DNA of 64,000 nucleotides, from positions 1,860,001 to 1,924,000 of the forward strand of contig NZ_JACCCJ010000001.1 in assembly GCF_013410105.1 (NCBI RefSeq). The letters run 5' to 3'. Below are positions 43,587 through 53,515 of this stretch, one piece after another; the first letter of the stretch is position 1, and each line of letters begins with the position of its first letter. This stretch comes from Sphingopyxis sp. JAI108. Lineage in GTDB: Bacteria > Pseudomonadota > Alphaproteobacteria > Sphingomonadales > Sphingomonadaceae. Below the pieces are notes generated by a model. It did no database searches. It saw nothing but the letters and a program-made list of their open reading frames with translations, and was not told the origin of the DNA. Both the position numbers and the translations under genes were made by a program.

Positions 43587-46500
43587 TCAGCGCACCCTGA
43601 ATTCGCGCGGCGCGACCAGCGACAGCATGGGCTCTGCCACCCCGGCGATCATGTCGAACCGCGACACCGTGTCGGGACCGAGCGCGAAACCGCGGCCGAG
43701 TTCGATGCGAATTTCGTCGTCGGTCAGCGGATCGATCGTCGTGATGACGACACGGCCCCGCGCATCGTCGCGTTTGACGAGCAACCGCGCCATATCCTCG
43801 ATCGCCGCCGGCATTTCGACGCGGCACGCCAGCTGCAACGCCGCGGTCGCGGCGATATCGGCGAGCGATTGCGCACCACGCACGGTGACCCGCGGCGTTT
43901 CCTCGCCCTCGAGCAGATCGAGTTCAACCGACAGTAGGGCGCAGCCGCCATCGGCCGCCAGCGCCTCGAGCGTCTTGCCCGCCATCTCGTCGAAACAGCT
44001 CGACTGGAATTGGCCGCTGCGATCCGACAGTGTCAGGTTGAGGAAGCGATTGCCGCGCTGCGACACGCGCGGCCGCGCGCTTTCGACCATCGCCGCCATC
44101 ACCATCGGGATGCGCGTGCCCGGCGTCATTTCGACATTGTCGCAGATGTCGCCATAGGATCGCGCGCCGCGCGCCGAGACGATCGCCTCATATTGCTCGA
44201 CCGGGTGCGACGAGAAATAGAAACCGAAAGCGTCCTTCTCGCGCGTCATTCGTTCGGCGAGCGTCCACGGCTCGGCGGCGGGCAGTTGCAGCACCGGGGC
44301 GATCGCTATGTCGCCGCCGAACAGGCCACCCTGCCCCGTCGATCGTTCGTGCGCCGAACTGTTCGCGCAGGCGAGCAGGCTTTCGGCGCCGGCAAAGGCG
44401 CGCGGGCGGTCGGGTTCGATACAATCGAACGCCCCCGCTGCCGCCAGCGCCTCGATCTGGCGGCGGTTGAGCAGCTTGGGGTCGATGCGGTTCGCGAAAT
44501 CGTCGAGGCTCCCGAAATCGCCCTTCGCCTGCCGCTCGGCGACAAGCGCCTCCATCGCCTTCTCGCCGACGCCCTTGAGCGCGCCGAGCGCGTAGCGGAC
44601 CGTCAATCCTTCGTCGCTACGCCCGACCGAGAAATCGGCTTCGCTGTCGTTAACCGACGGCGGCGTGATCGCGACGTCGAGGCGGCGCATATCGTCGATG
44701 AAGATCGACAATTTGTCGGTCTGGTGGCTGTCGAACGACATCGATGCCGCGAAAAATTCGTGCGGATAATGCGCCTTCAGCCACGCCGTCTGATAGGAGA
44801 GCAGCGCATAGGCCGCAGCGTGGCTCTTGTTAAAGCCATAGCCAGCGAACTTGTCGATCAAGTCGAACAGCTCGTTCGCCGCCTTGGCGTCGATGCCATT
44901 ATGCTCGCCGCAGCCCTTGACGAAGGTATCGCGCTGCGCGTCCATCTCGGCCTGGACTTTCTTGCCCATCGCGCGGCGCAGCAAGTCGGCGCCGCCGAGG
45001 CTGTAGCCGGCGAGGATCTGCGCCGCCTGCATTACCTGTTCCTGGTAGACGAAGATGCCATAGGTTTCGGCGAGGATGCCTTCGAGCAGCGGGTGCGGAT
45101 AGGCGATCGGCTCGCGCCCGTTCTTACGCGCGCCAAAGAGCGGGATATTGTCCATCGGCCCTGGGCGATAGAGCGCGACGAGCGCGATGATGTCGCCGAA
45201 GTTGGTCGGTTTCACCGCCGACAGTGTGCGCCGCATTCCTTCGGATTCCAGCTGGAACACCCCGACGGTCTCGCCGCGCTGGAGCAGCGCATAGACTTCC
45301 TCATCGTCCCATGCGAGCGTGTCGAGATCGACATCGACCCCCCGCAACGCGAGCAGGCGCTTCGCCTCCTTGAGCACCGACAGGGTCTTCAAGCCGAGGA
45401 AGTCGAATTTCACCAGCCCGGCTGTTTCGACATATTTCATGTCGAACTGCGTCACCGGCATGTCCGAACGCGGGTCGCGATAGAGCGGGACGAGCTGGTC
45501 GAGCGGGCGATCGCCGATCACCACCCCGGCGGCGTGCGTCGAGCTATGCCGCGGCAGGCCTTCCAGTTGCCGCGCCATGTCGAACAGGCGCCGCACCCCG
45601 TCATCCTGCTTATACTCGGTCATCAGCTCGGCAACACCGTTCAGCGCGCGTTCGAGCGTCCAGGGATCGGTCGGATGGTTCGGGACCAGCTTGGCAAGCC
45701 GGTCGACCTGACCATAGCTCATCTGGAGCACGCGGCCGGTGTCCTTCAGAACCGCGCGCGCCTTCAGCTTACCGAAGGTGATGATCTGCGCGACGGTGTC
45801 GCGGCCATATTTTTCCTGCACATAGCGGATCACTTCGGCGCGCCGCGTTTCGCAGAAGTCGATGTCGAAGTCGGGCATCGATACGCGTTCGGGGTTGAGG
45901 AAGCGTTCGAACAGCAACCCCAGTTTCAGCGGATCCAGGTCGGTGATCGTCAGCGCCCAGGCGACGACGCTGCCGGCGCCCGAACCGCGTCCCGGCCCAA
46001 CCGGAATGTCGTGGGCCTTCGCCCATTTGATGAAGTCGGCAACGATCAGGAAGTAACCCGGAAAGCCCATCTGGACGATGACCCCGACCTCGAAGTCGAG
46101 CCGCGCGACATAGGCGTTGCGCTCCTCTTCGGAGAGATCGGAATAGAGCGCCAGCCGCGCATCGAGGCCCGCGCGTGCGTCGGCGGCAAGCTGCGCCGCC
46201 TCACCCTCGCGGTCGCCCGCAAGGCTGGGCAGGATCGGCTTGCGCTTCGGCGCCATGAAGGCGCAGCGCTGCGCGATGACGAGCGTGTTGCGGATCGCCT
46301 CGGGCAGGTCCGAAAAGGCGTCTTCCATCGCCTCGGCGGGCTTCAGCCAGGCTTCGGGGCTCGACACCCGCCGGTCCTCGCTCTCGACATAGGCGGACTG
46401 GGCGATGCACAGCATCGCGTCGTGGGCCGGATGGAAGTTCGGTTCGACGAAATTGGCTGGATTGGTAGCGACGATCGGCAACGCCCGTGCATAGGCGAGA

Positions 46501-47075
46501 TCGATCAGCCCCGCCTCCGCCGCCGTCTCGGTCGCGTCGCCGCGCCGCGACAATTCTATATAGAGCCGCCCGTTGAACAGCGCCTCCAATTGCTCGACAT
46601 AATCCTCGGCCGCACTCTTCTGCTCGCCCGCGAGAAGTCGCGCCAGCGCGCCCTCGCCGCCGCCGGTCAGGCAGATGAGGCCATCGGTCTTGCCCGTGAC
46701 ATCCGACAGCAGGACATGCGGATCCTGTTCGACCGGACGCCCCAGGTGCGCCGCCGAGACGAGCGCGCACAGATTGTCATAACCCTTCTCGTCCTGCGCA
46801 TAGAGCGCCAGCCAGTCGATCAGCGGTGCGCCGTTCGCCATCCGCTGGCCCGGTCGCGCGACGCTGAGCAGGGTCCCGACGATCGGCTGCACCCCCGCCG
46901 CCTTGCACGCATCGCCAAAGGCCATGACGCCGTAAAGCCCGTTGCGATCGGCCACCGCTATCGCCGGAAAACCGCGCTCGCGCGCGGCTTTCGCGATCAG
47001 CTTAGGCTCGATCGCCCCTTCCAGCATGGTGAAACTGGAAAAGACGCGCAGGGGAACAAAGGGGCTGTAGGCCAT
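43587..47075 (-). CDS. dnaE: DNA polymerase III subunit alpha
   Basis: Replicative polymerase of about 1162 aa. An N-terminal PHP domain (FVPLRVFSSFTMLEGA) has partly altered metal-ligand positions, as in many DnaE1 proteins. The polymerase palm has active-site Asp residues in PDFDIDFCETRR and KFDFLGLKTL. The fingers and beta-clamp-binding region follow (FNKSHAAAYALLSYQTAWLKAHYP), then helix-hairpin-helix and OB-fold domains (LTLSDRSGQFQSSCFDE). ATG at 47075 is one codon after a possible GTG, and neither has a clear ribosome site. It lies downstream of lolC-lolD, as often in alphaproteobacteria, with two extra genes inserted. Confidence 0.97.
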   Translation of the reverse strand: MAYSPFVPLRVFSSFTMLEGAIEPKLIAKAARERGFPAIAVADRNGLYGVMAFGDACKAAGVQPIVGTLLSVARPGQRMANGAPLIDWLALYAQDEKGYDNLCALVSAAHLGRPVEQDPHVLLSDVTGKTDGLICLTGGGEGALARLLAGEQKSAAEDYVEQLEALFNGRLYIELSRRGDATETAAEAGLIDLAYARALPIVATNPANFVEPNFHPAHDAMLCIAQSAYVESEDRRVSSPEAWLKPAEAMEDAFSDLPEAIRNTLVIAQRCAFMAPKRKPILPSLAGDREGEAAQLAADARAGLDARLALYSDLSEEERNAYVARLDFEVGVIVQMGFPGYFLIVADFIKWAKAHDIPVGPGRGSGAGSVVAWALTITDLDPLKLGLLFERFLNPERVSMPDFDIDFCETRRAEVIRYVQEKYGRDTVAQIITFGKLKARAVLKDTGRVLQMSYGQVDRLAKLVPNHPTDPWTLERALNGVAELMTEYKQDDGVRRLFDMARQLEGLPRHSSTHAAGVVIGDRPLDQLVPLYRDPRSDMPVTQFDMKYVETAGLVKFDFLGLKTLSVLKEAKRLLALRGVDVDLDTLAWDDEEVYALLQRGETVGVFQLESEGMRRTLSAVKPTNFGDIIALVALYRPGPMDNIPLFGARKNGREPIAYPHPLLEGILAETYGIFVYQEQVMQAAQILAGYSLGGADLLRRAMGKKVQAEMDAQRDTFVKGCGEHNGIDAKAANELFDLIDKFAGYGFNKSHAAAYALLSYQTAWLKAHYPHEFFAASMSFDSHQTDKLSIFIDDMRRLDVAITPPSVNDSEADFSVGRSDEGLTVRYALGALKGVGEKAMEALVAERQAKGDFGSLDDFANRIDPKLLNRRQIEALAAAGAFDCIEPDRPRAFAGAESLLACANSSAHERSTGQGGLFGGDIAIAPVLQLPAAEPWTLAERMTREKDAFGFYFSSHPVEQYEAIVSARGARSYGDICDNVEMTPGTRIPMVMAAMVESARPRVSQRGNRFLNLTLSDRSGQFQSSCFDEMAGKTLEALAADGGCALLSVELDLLEGEETPRVTVRGAQSLADIAATAALQLACRVEMPAAIEDMARLLVKRDDARGRVVITTIDPLTDDEIRIELGRGFALGPDTVSRFDMIAGVAEPMLSLVAPREFRVR

Positions 47076-47114
47076 CACATGACGCTACAGTGACAGCGGT
47101 GATTCTGCCAAGGC

Positions 47115-47591
47115 TTAACCCAGCAGTTCCTCAATCTCTTTGCGCAATTGCTCGGGCTTCGTCGTCGGTGCGTGGCGCGACACCGTCCGCCCTTCGCGAT
47201 CGACCAGGAACTTCGTGAAATTCCACTTGATCCCGCTGCCGAGCAAGCCGGTCTTTTCCTTCTTGAGATGCTTGAAGATCGGATCGGTATCGTCGCCATT
47301 GACATCGATCTTCGCCATCAGCGGGAAGCTCACATCATAGGTCAGCGAGCAGAAATTCTTGATCTCCTCCGCATCGCCCGGCTCCTGCGCCCCGAACTGG
47401 TTGCAGGGGAACGCCAATATCTCGAACCCGCGGTCCTTATAATCGCGATACAGCTCCTCCAGCCCCTCATATTGCGGGGTGAAGCCGCACTTCGACGCGG
47501 TGTTGACGATCAACAGCACCTTGCCCTTGTAGTCGGCAAGCGATTGTGCGCCGCCGCCGGGCAGTTTCGCCGAAAGATCATAGAGTCCCAT
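47115..47591 (-). CDS. Glutathione/thioredoxin peroxidase
   Basis: A 158-aa peroxidase of the GPx family. The peroxidatic residue is Cys (C35 in NTASKCGFTPQ) rather than selenocysteine. The catalytic partners are Gln in FPCNQFGAQEPG and Trp in KWNFTKFL. A further Cys at 81 (IKNFCS) is placed like the resolving cysteine of thioredoxin-dependent GPx enzymes, so thioredoxin may be the true reductant. The ATG at 47591 has GGGGAGA upstream; the longer frame is unsupported. One bp separates it from the DUF1579-like gene, and 39 bp from dnaE. Confidence 0.92.
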   Translation of the reverse strand: MGLYDLSAKLPGGGAQSLADYKGKVLLIVNTASKCGFTPQYEGLEELYRDYKDRGFEILAFPCNQFGAQEPGDAEEIKNFCSLTYDVSFPLMAKIDVNGDDTDPIFKHLKKEKTGLLGSGIKWNFTKFLVDREGRTVSRHAPTTKPEQLRKEIEELLG

Positions 47592-47592
47592 G

Positions 47593-48126
47593 TTATTTCT
47601 CCCCGGATTTTTGCGGTCTATAGATGAAATCGAAACTCGTGGTCCAACTGAGTCCGTGATCGACCGACTGCTCGCCATGCTGGCGCACCGATCCGTCTTC
47701 GCGCCGCGTATAGGTCATGCGGATCAGGCCATCCTGTTCCTTGCCGGCCACATTCGCCCAGCGGCCGGTCAGCACCATCCTCCCGTCGACCGGTCCCCCG
47801 TCGAAATCGACTCGCGCGCCGCCGCTATCGACCCACGCCTGCCGCCAATGCCGGCGTTCCTTGTCATAGTGGCTGAACGAGCCGCCACCGCCCCCCTTGA
47901 ACGGTTTCCACGTCTCACGGATCGCGCAGCCGTCGAACATCGCTTCGATGCTGCTTGTCGCGACCTGCGTTCCGCTGTCACCCGGATAGACGTCCCACTC
48001 ACCGACCCAGAAATCGAAGGCACGGTGATCCGGCGCCGAACATGGCGGCGGCGATGGCGGCGCGACCTGCGCCGACGCGGCCGCGGCAGCCAGAATGGCG
48101 GCCAACAGCATCGAAAATCGAAGCAT
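47593..48126 (-). CDS. Secreted DUF1579-like protein
   Basis: A 177-aa exported protein with a signal peptide (residues 1-19, ending ASAQ). The first mature block FDFWVGEWDVYPGD is the recognisable opening of the DUF1579-type beta-barrel family. SIEAMFDGCAIRETWKPF, GGSFSHYDKERRHWRQAWVDSGG and a C-terminal GLSWTTSFDFIYRP strand follow. The function of the family is not established; a small-molecule-binding barrel is likely. It lies between lolD and the peroxidase gene on one strand and is probably in the same transcript. Confidence 0.75.
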   Translation of the reverse strand: MLRFSMLLAAILAAAAASAQVAPPSPPPCSAPDHRAFDFWVGEWDVYPGDSGTQVATSSIEAMFDGCAIRETWKPFKGGGGGSFSHYDKERRHWRQAWVDSGGARVDFDGGPVDGRMVLTGRWANVAGKEQDGLIRMTYTRREDGSVRQHGEQSVDHGLSWTTSFDFIYRPQKSGEK

Positions 48127-48158
48127 CCTGGTTCCCCTCTCACCCCGGCGGATAGAAG

Positions 48159-48836
48159 CTACGCCTCGATATGCCCCTCATGCAAGCGCAACACGCGGTC
48201 CATTTTTGCGGCCAGCCGCTCGTTGTGCGTCGCCACCAGCGCGGCCGAACCATGGTCGCGCACCAGCTTCACGAACTGGTCGAACACGCGGTCGGCGGTC
48301 GCTTCGTCGAGATTGCCCGTCGGCTCGTCGGCGAGCACCAGCAGGGGCCGGTTCGCCAGCGCGCGCGCGACCGCGACGCGCTGCTGCTCCCCGCCCGACA
48401 GCTTGCTCGGCTTGTGATGCAGCCGCTCGCCGAGCCCCAGCCTCCCGAGCAGGTCGGCGGCGCGCTCCTCCGCCTCGGCCTGCCCCGCGCCGCGTATGAG
48501 CTGCGGCAGCACGACATTCTCGATCGCGTTGAAATCGGGTAGCAGGTGATGGAACTGATAGACGAAACCGATCTTCTCACGCCGTGTCTTCGTCCGCTCG
48601 CCCTGCTGGAAGCGCGTGACGTCCTCGCCGTCGATGCGGATCGTCCCGCCGAAGCCGCCTTCGAGCAGGCCCACCGCCTGCAGCATCGTCGACTTGCCGG
48701 ACCCCGACGGGCCGAGCAGCGCAACGATCTCCCCGCGGCGCAGCGACGCGTTGACGCCGCGCAGCACCTCGATCGTAACATCGGCTTGGGTGAAGCTCCG
48801 TCTCAGGTCGACCAGTTCCAGTGCGACATCATTCAT
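48159..48836 (-). CDS. lolD: Lipoprotein-releasing ABC transporter ATP-binding subunit
   Basis: A 225-aa ATPase of the Lol system, which extracts lipoproteins from the inner membrane. Walker [10 protein letters not shown] (about residues 41-49), signature [15 protein letters not shown], Walker [14 protein letters not shown] and the switch His in LVATHNERL are intact. The length and pairing with a LolC/E permease identify LolD rather than MacB or FtsE. Its start overlaps the lolC end by 8 bp. Outer-membrane lipoproteins such as those at 15.9 and 30.7 kb would be its clients. Confidence 0.93.
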   Translation of the reverse strand: MNDVALELVDLRRSFTQADVTIEVLRGVNASLRRGEIVALLGPSGSGKSTMLQAVGLLEGGFGGTIRIDGEDVTRFQQGERTKTRREKIGFVYQFHHLLPDFNAIENVVLPQLIRGAGQAEAEERAADLLGRLGLGERLHHKPSKLSGGEQQRVAVARALANRPLLVLADEPTGNLDEATADRVFDQFVKLVRDHGSAALVATHNERLAAKMDRVLRLHEGHIEA

Positions 48837-50079
48837 AGCGCAGAACCTGCACGGGGTCGGTATTGGCCGCCTTGTACGCGGGATAGAGCGTCGCGAGGAA
48901 GCTGAAGACGATCACCATGATGACGATAGCGGTGATTTCGACCGGGTCGGGCTTCGACGGCAATTCGGTGAGAAAGCGGATCGATGGATCCCAGAGCGGC
49001 TGGCCGGTGATGAACTCGACCCCGCGCAGCACCCCTTGCCGAAAATAGAGCAACGAGAAACCGACGATCATCCCCGCAATCGTCCCCGCGATGCCGATCG
49101 ACAGGCCGATCGCCATGAAGATGCGCATCACCGCGTCGCGCGGCGCGCCCATCGTGCGCAATATCGCCATGTCGCGCGTTTTCGCGCGCACCAGCATGAT
49201 CAGCGACGAGATGATGTTGAACGAGGCAACAAGGATGATCAGCGACAGGATCACGAACATCGCGACGCGCTCGATCGACAATGCCTCGAACAGGCTGGCG
49301 TTCATCGACCGCCAGTCGGAAACGACGGCCCGCGCCGCGAGCTTTTCGGCGAGCGGCTGCATGATCTCGCCGACGCGGTCCGGGTCCTCGGTCTTGACCT
49401 CGATCATCTGGACCTGATCGCCGGTGAGCAACAGCAGCTGCGCATCCTCCATCGGCATGACGATATAGGCTTTGTCGAAATCATAGACCCCGATCTCGAA
49501 GATCGCCGTCACGCGATAGCTGATCTCGCGCGGCACCGTGCCAAATGGCGTCGAGCGGCCCTGCGGATTGATGATCGTCACGTTCGACCCGACCTGCGCA
49601 CCCAGATTGCGCGCCAGTTCGCTACCGATCGCGACATTGCCCGAACCCCCGGTCAGGCTGTTCAGACTGCCCTGGAGCACCTTGCCGCCCAGCGTCTTGT
49701 TGCTGCGGATATCGGGCACTGTCATGCCGCGCACCAGTACGCCCTCGACCCGCCCGCTGAAGGTCGCGAGCAAAGGTTGCTCGATCAACGGAGTCGCCGA
49801 CACGACTCCCGGCGTCGCCTTCGCCTGTTCCAGCACGTCACGCCAATTGTCGATCCGTCCGCCGAAACCCTGCACGACCGCATGGCCGTTCAGCCCGACG
49901 ATCTTGTCGAACAAGTCGCTGCGCACGCCGTTCATCACGCTCATCACCACGACCAGCGCCGCAACGCCCAGCATCACGGCGGTGAAGCTGAACGCTGCGG
50001 CGACGAAGATGAACCCTTCGCCGCGCTGCGGAAGCAAATAGCGTTTGAAGATGGTGCGCTCGTACGGACGCAGAATCAT
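48829..50079 (-). CDS. lolC: Lipoprotein-releasing ABC transporter permease
   Basis: A 416-aa inner-membrane permease of the LolC/LolE family. A first helix lies near residues 25-50 ([29 protein letters not shown]), followed by a large periplasmic domain, then three C-terminal helices (about 275-400), the FtsX-like layout. The N-terminus [19 protein letters not shown] is typical. Only one permease is present, so the transporter probably works as a homodimeric permease with LolD, as in many alphaproteobacteria. The ATG at 50079 borders the 435-bp gap. Confidence 0.93.
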   Translation of the reverse strand: MILRPYERTIFKRYLLPQRGEGFIFVAAAFSFTAVMLGVAALVVVMSVMNGVRSDLFDKIVGLNGHAVVQGFGGRIDNWRDVLEQAKATPGVVSATPLIEQPLLATFSGRVEGVLVRGMTVPDIRSNKTLGGKVLQGSLNSLTGGSGNVAIGSELARNLGAQVGSNVTIINPQGRSTPFGTVPREISYRVTAIFEIGVYDFDKAYIVMPMEDAQLLLLTGDQVQMIEVKTEDPDRVGEIMQPLAEKLAARAVVSDWRSMNASLFEALSIERVAMFVILSLIILVASFNIISSLIMLVRAKTRDMAILRTMGAPRDAVMRIFMAIGLSIGIAGTIAGMIVGFSLLYFRQGVLRGVEFITGQPLWDPSIRFLTELPSKPDPVEITAIVIMVIVFSFLATLYPAYKAANTDPVQVLRYE

Positions 50080-50514
50080 GGGAGGACCGGCCTTTGCGGC
50101 GCTTGGAAAAGGTCACGCATGATAACTGCTTTAGGCAGGTCAAACAGTGCTGGCAATGGGCGCCTGAATGACCCCAAGTTACCAATGACTCGCATGAATG
50201 TGTTGCCCATAGGTCACAGCGGCCCGCAAAAGCGTGGCCAAATGCCCGCCAGAGGGTGACAAAGCCTGGTCCACGACCTACCCCAAGGCTTCTGGTTCAA
50301 CGCGGCCCAAAGGCCCGGATCCAGGGAGTGCAGGCCTTTCGCCGGCCTGCGCACAAGGGGGATGGCGAGTGTTCGTCACAGGCGCCCGGGTCTTGGAAAC
50401 AAGGCCCGGGCGTTGTGATTCCGGCTGCAGGACTAGGCCCCTGCTCTGTTCGTCGCTCCGGCGCCCGGATCAAATCCGGAATGACGATGAAGCAAAGGCC
50501 GGCGTTGCGAGCGC
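50080..50514. other. 435-bp non-coding gap with clustered hairpins
   Basis: No convincing gene lies here; the short open frames have no conserved look or ribosome sites. It contains at least three inverted repeats: GCAGGCC...GGCCTGC (50330-50350), the strong hairpin at 50377-50417, and CCGGAT-caa-ATCCGG (50465-50479), the last resembling the 'CCGGATCAAATCCGG' dispersed element of sphingomonads. The lolC promoter must lie near its left end and the 3' end of the Crp/Fnr transcript near its right end. Confidence 0.7.
50377..50417. repeat. Very stable hairpin with GAAA loop
   Basis: CGCCCGGGTCTTG (50383-50395) pairs with CAAGGCCCGGGCG (50400-50412) around GAAA, with one T-G wobble. An outer CACA (50377-50380) / TGTG (50414-50417) extension adds four pairs. 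No T-run follows on either strand, so it is more likely a repeat element or structured RNA than a standard terminator. Confidence 0.6.
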
Positions 50515-51198
50515 CTAACCCTCATTCTCGCTGATATCTTCAAGCATCTCGGCGTCGAGCACGCGCACGCGCCCTTGCTCGAGCGAAATCACGCCCGATT
50601 CCTCCCAGCTCTTGAGCTGCCGGTTGATATGCTCGCGGCTCATGCCCGCAAAATTGCCGAGTTCTGTCTGGCTGAGTTCGACGCGCTGCGACGCTTCGAT
50701 ATCCTTGCGAATCAAGCGCTTCAGATAGCGCGCGAGGCGCGGGCCGGAGGCATAGGCGCGGTCGCTTTCGATCGTCTGGTCGGCGGTGCGCAGCCGCCGC
50801 GCGAGCTGCTGCATCAGCGACCAAGCGAATTCGGGGTGGCTCGCGGCGAAATCCTTGAGCGCGTTGCGGCCGAGTTGAAGCGCGCTGCCGGCGCTCGTCG
50901 CGGTCACCGACGCCGTTCGCTCGCCGCCATCGAGCAGCGCGATCTCGCCCAGCACCGCACCGGGCTCGGCATAGGCGAGCACGATCTCGCGCCCGCCGGC
51001 GGTGAGCATCGATATCCGGGCCGTACCTTCGGTCAGGATCAGCATCATGTCGCCGGGATCGCCCTGAACGAGCAATTCCTTGCCCTTGACGAAGTTGACC
51101 TGCACCGCGCGGCGCGCGATCTCGGCCCAATCCTCGATCGACAGACCGGAAAAAATGCTGTCGGGGCCCTGCAACTCGGCGAGTTTCGCGTGATCCAT
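50515..51198 (-). CDS. Crp/Fnr-family transcriptional regulator
   Basis: A 227-aa regulator with an N-terminal cyclic-nucleotide-binding-type barrel (about residues 15-125, GDPGDMMLILTEGTARI, GAVLGEIALLDGGERTASVTA) and a C-terminal helix-turn-helix (SQTELGNFAGMSREHINRQLKSW, about 173-195). It has no cysteines, so it is not an Fnr-type iron-sulfur oxygen sensor. The ligand is unknown. AGGGG precedes the ATG, and the gene starts 27 bp after the pyrG stop, so it is probably co-transcribed with CTP synthase. Confidence 0.9.
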   Translation of the reverse strand: MDHAKLAELQGPDSIFSGLSIEDWAEIARRAVQVNFVKGKELLVQGDPGDMMLILTEGTARISMLTAGGREIVLAYAEPGAVLGEIALLDGGERTASVTATSAGSALQLGRNALKDFAASHPEFAWSLMQQLARRLRTADQTIESDRAYASGPRLARYLKRLIRKDIEASQRVELSQTELGNFAGMSREHINRQLKSWEESGVISLEQGRVRVLDAEMLEDISENEG

Positions 51199-51225
51199 TT
51201 GCCCCTACACCCCTTTTCGTCCGGC

Positions 51226-52857
51226 CTAGACCAGCCGGCTCTGCTTCACCGCCGCTTCGATGAACCCCGCGAACAAGGGATGCGGGTCGAACGGCTTCGA
51301 CTTGAGTTCCGGGTGGAACTGCACGCCGATAAACCACGGATGATCGGGGCGCTCAACGATTTCCGGCAACATGCCGTCGGGCGACATGCCCGAAAAGACG
51401 AGACCGCCCTTTTCGAGTTGCTCGCGATAGGCGTTGTTGACCTCATAGCGGTGGCGGTGCCGTTCGCTGATGTCATTGGCGCCGTAGACGCTCGCAACAT
51501 GGCTGTTCGGCGACAGCTTCGCCTCATAGGCACCGAGGCGCATCGTGCCGCCCAGATCGGTGTCGGCCCCACGCTTCTGCAACCCTTCGGCGCTCATCCA
51601 TTCGGTGATCATGCCCACCACGGGCTCGTTCGTCGGGCCGAATTCGGTGCTCGATGCGTCCTCGATCCCGCTCGTATTCCGCGCCGCCTCGATGCACGCC
51701 ATCTGCATGCCGAGGCAGATGCCGAAAAAGGGCACGCCGCGTTCGCGCGCGAAACGCACGCTCGAAATCTTGCCTTCGGACCCACGCTCGCCGAAGCCGC
51801 CGGGGACGAGGATGCCGTGCATCGGCTCGAGATTGGCGGCGAGGTCCTCGTCGCGCTCGAACATTTCGGCGTCGAGCCAGCGGATATTGACCTTGACGCG
51901 ATGCGCCATGCCGCCGTGGACAAGTGCTTCGTTGAGCGATTTATAAGCGTCGGGCAGCGACACATATTTGCCGACGACGCCGATCGTGACCTCGCCTTCG
52001 GGGTGCTGCTTGCGATCCATGATATCGTACCAGGCCGTCAGGTCGGGTGCGGGCGCGTCGTGGATACCAAAGGCGTAGAGCACTTCGGCGTCGAGCCCCT
52101 CGCCATGATATTGGACGGGCACCGAATAGATGCTGTCGGCGTCGAGCGCCGGGATCACGGCCTCCTTGCGGACGTTGCAGAATTGCGCGATTTTCGCGCG
52201 CTCGGTCTCGGGCAGCGGCTTTTCGCAGCGGCAGAGCAGGATGTCGGGCTGGACGCCCAGGGAAGCGAGTTCGCGCACGCTGTGCTGCGTCGGCTTGGTC
52301 TTCAGCTCGCCCGCAGCGGCGATATAAGGCACCAGCGTAACATGGACCGAGATGGCGTTATCGCGCCCGACTTCGTTCTTGAGCTGGCGGATCGCCTCGA
52401 TGAAAGGCAGCGATTCGATGTCGCCGACGGTGCCGCCGATTTCGCACAGCACGAAATCAAGGTCGTCGGTTTCGGCGCGCGCAAATTCCTTGATCGCGTC
52501 GGTGACGTGCGGGACGACCTGCACCGTCGCGCCCAGATAATCGCCGCGCCGTTCCTTGGCGATGATGCCCTGATAGATGCGGCCCGAGGTGACATTGTCG
52601 CTCTGTCGTGCCGCGACGCCGGTGAAGCGTTCATAGTGACCAAGATCAAGGTCGGTCTCGGCCCCGTCGTCGGTCACATAGACCTCGCCGTGCTGATAGG
52701 GCGACATCGTGCCCGGATCGACGTTCAGATAGGGATCGAACTTGCGAATACGGACACGATAGCCACGCGCCTGCAACAAGGCTGCCAGGCTAGCCGCCAT
52801 CAGACCTTTGCCAAGCGAGGAGACCACGCCGCCGGTGATAAAAATGAACCGCGCCAT
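51226..52857 (-). CDS. pyrG: CTP synthase
   Basis: Converts UTP to CTP using glutamine nitrogen and ATP. The N-terminal synthetase domain begins [18 protein letters not shown] (P-loop-like). The C-terminal class I glutamine amidotransferase has the nucleophile Cys in [10 protein letters not shown] and the His/Glu in VQFHPELKS. 543 aa, standard. It is followed by the Crp/Fnr gene and preceded by secG on the same strand (105-bp gap). Confidence 0.97.
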   Translation of the reverse strand: MARFIFITGGVVSSLGKGLMAASLAALLQARGYRVRIRKFDPYLNVDPGTMSPYQHGEVYVTDDGAETDLDLGHYERFTGVAARQSDNVTSGRIYQGIIAKERRGDYLGATVQVVPHVTDAIKEFARAETDDLDFVLCEIGGTVGDIESLPFIEAIRQLKNEVGRDNAISVHVTLVPYIAAAGELKTKPTQHSVRELASLGVQPDILLCRCEKPLPETERAKIAQFCNVRKEAVIPALDADSIYSVPVQYHGEGLDAEVLYAFGIHDAPAPDLTAWYDIMDRKQHPEGEVTIGVVGKYVSLPDAYKSLNEALVHGGMAHRVKVNIRWLDAEMFERDEDLAANLEPMHGILVPGGFGERGSEGKISSVRFARERGVPFFGICLGMQMACIEAARNTSGIEDASSTEFGPTNEPVVGMITEWMSAEGLQKRGADTDLGGTMRLGAYEAKLSPNSHVASVYGANDISERHRHRYEVNNAYREQLEKGGLVFSGMSPDGMLPEIVERPDHPWFIGVQFHPELKSKPFDPHPLFAGFIEAAVKQSRLV

Positions 52858-52962
52858 GGGAGGAAAGACTTACTCAACGGGAGGGGGACGGCGCAAGCCG
52901 TCGAATCGCATCCGGCGGAAAATATTTCCGCCGGGCGGGCTGACTGGAGGCCGAAGCCGCCG

Positions 52963-53415
52963 TTATTTCTTGGCGGGTGGTGCCTGGGCGGGGGCCGGAG
53001 CGGCCTCCTGGCTTGCCGCCGCGGCGGCCGCGGCCGCCAGCGGGTCGTCGCCCGCCGCCGCAGGCGCGGCGCCGGCAGCAGCGCCTTGCGCCGGCTGGGC
53101 CGGACCGGTCAGCGACGAGGCGGGAGCCGCGCCGCTGGTCTGTGCCGCCTTCGACAGCGAGGTGTCGATCGTTGAACCGCTGCGGCCGACCGAAGCCATC
53201 GCCGCGAGCAGGATCGACAGCGCGACGAAGGCGGTTGCAAGAACCGTCGTCGCCCGGGTCATGAAGTCCGCCGCACCGCGCGCCGACAGCAGGCCTGCGG
53301 GGCTGCCGCCGACACCAAGGCCGCCACCTTCCGACTTCTGCATCAGGATGACGCCGATCATCACCGCAGCGACGAGCGCCTGCAGGACGAGTATGAAGGT
53401 GAAAAGGCTGGACAT
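52963..53415 (-). CDS. secG: Preprotein translocase subunit SecG
   Basis: Small auxiliary subunit of the SecYEG channel. Two membrane helices (about residues 3-22 and 55-75) flank the conserved QKSEGGGLGVGGSPAGLLSARG loop. The C-terminal half is an Ala/Pro/Gln-rich, low-complexity tail, longer than in E. coli but common in alphaproteobacteria. The start is the ATG at 53415, giving 150 aa; the longer frame upstream is not membrane-like. It lies 100 bp downstream of tpiA, the usual neighbour. Confidence 0.93.
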   Translation of the reverse strand: MSSLFTFILVLQALVAAVMIGVILMQKSEGGGLGVGGSPAGLLSARGAADFMTRATTVLATAFVALSILLAAMASVGRSGSTIDTSLSKAAQTSGAAPASSLTGPAQPAQGAAAGAAPAAAGDDPLAAAAAAAASQEAAPAPAQAPPAKK

Positions 53416-53515
53416 CGTATTTTCCCGAACTCGCGCGACCTCAAACGGACCGCGCCCGCGGCGCACATAGAGACGAAGCGGCTTCGCTTCAACCCATTGG
53501 ATCAGCCGCCGAGGA

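Noticed and set aside
41266-44157. 963-codon plus-strand open frame
   Set aside because: Shadow of the radical SAM, acyl-CoA synthetase and dnaE genes; His/Arg-rich with no motif.
44010-47093. 1027-codon plus-strand open frame
   Set aside because: Antisense shadow of dnaE.
50377-50417. CRP-like half sites TCACA and TGTGA near the Crp/Fnr gene
   Set aside because: They are more than 30 bp apart and in the outward orientation (TCACA...TGTGA), forming the base of a hairpin rather than an operator.
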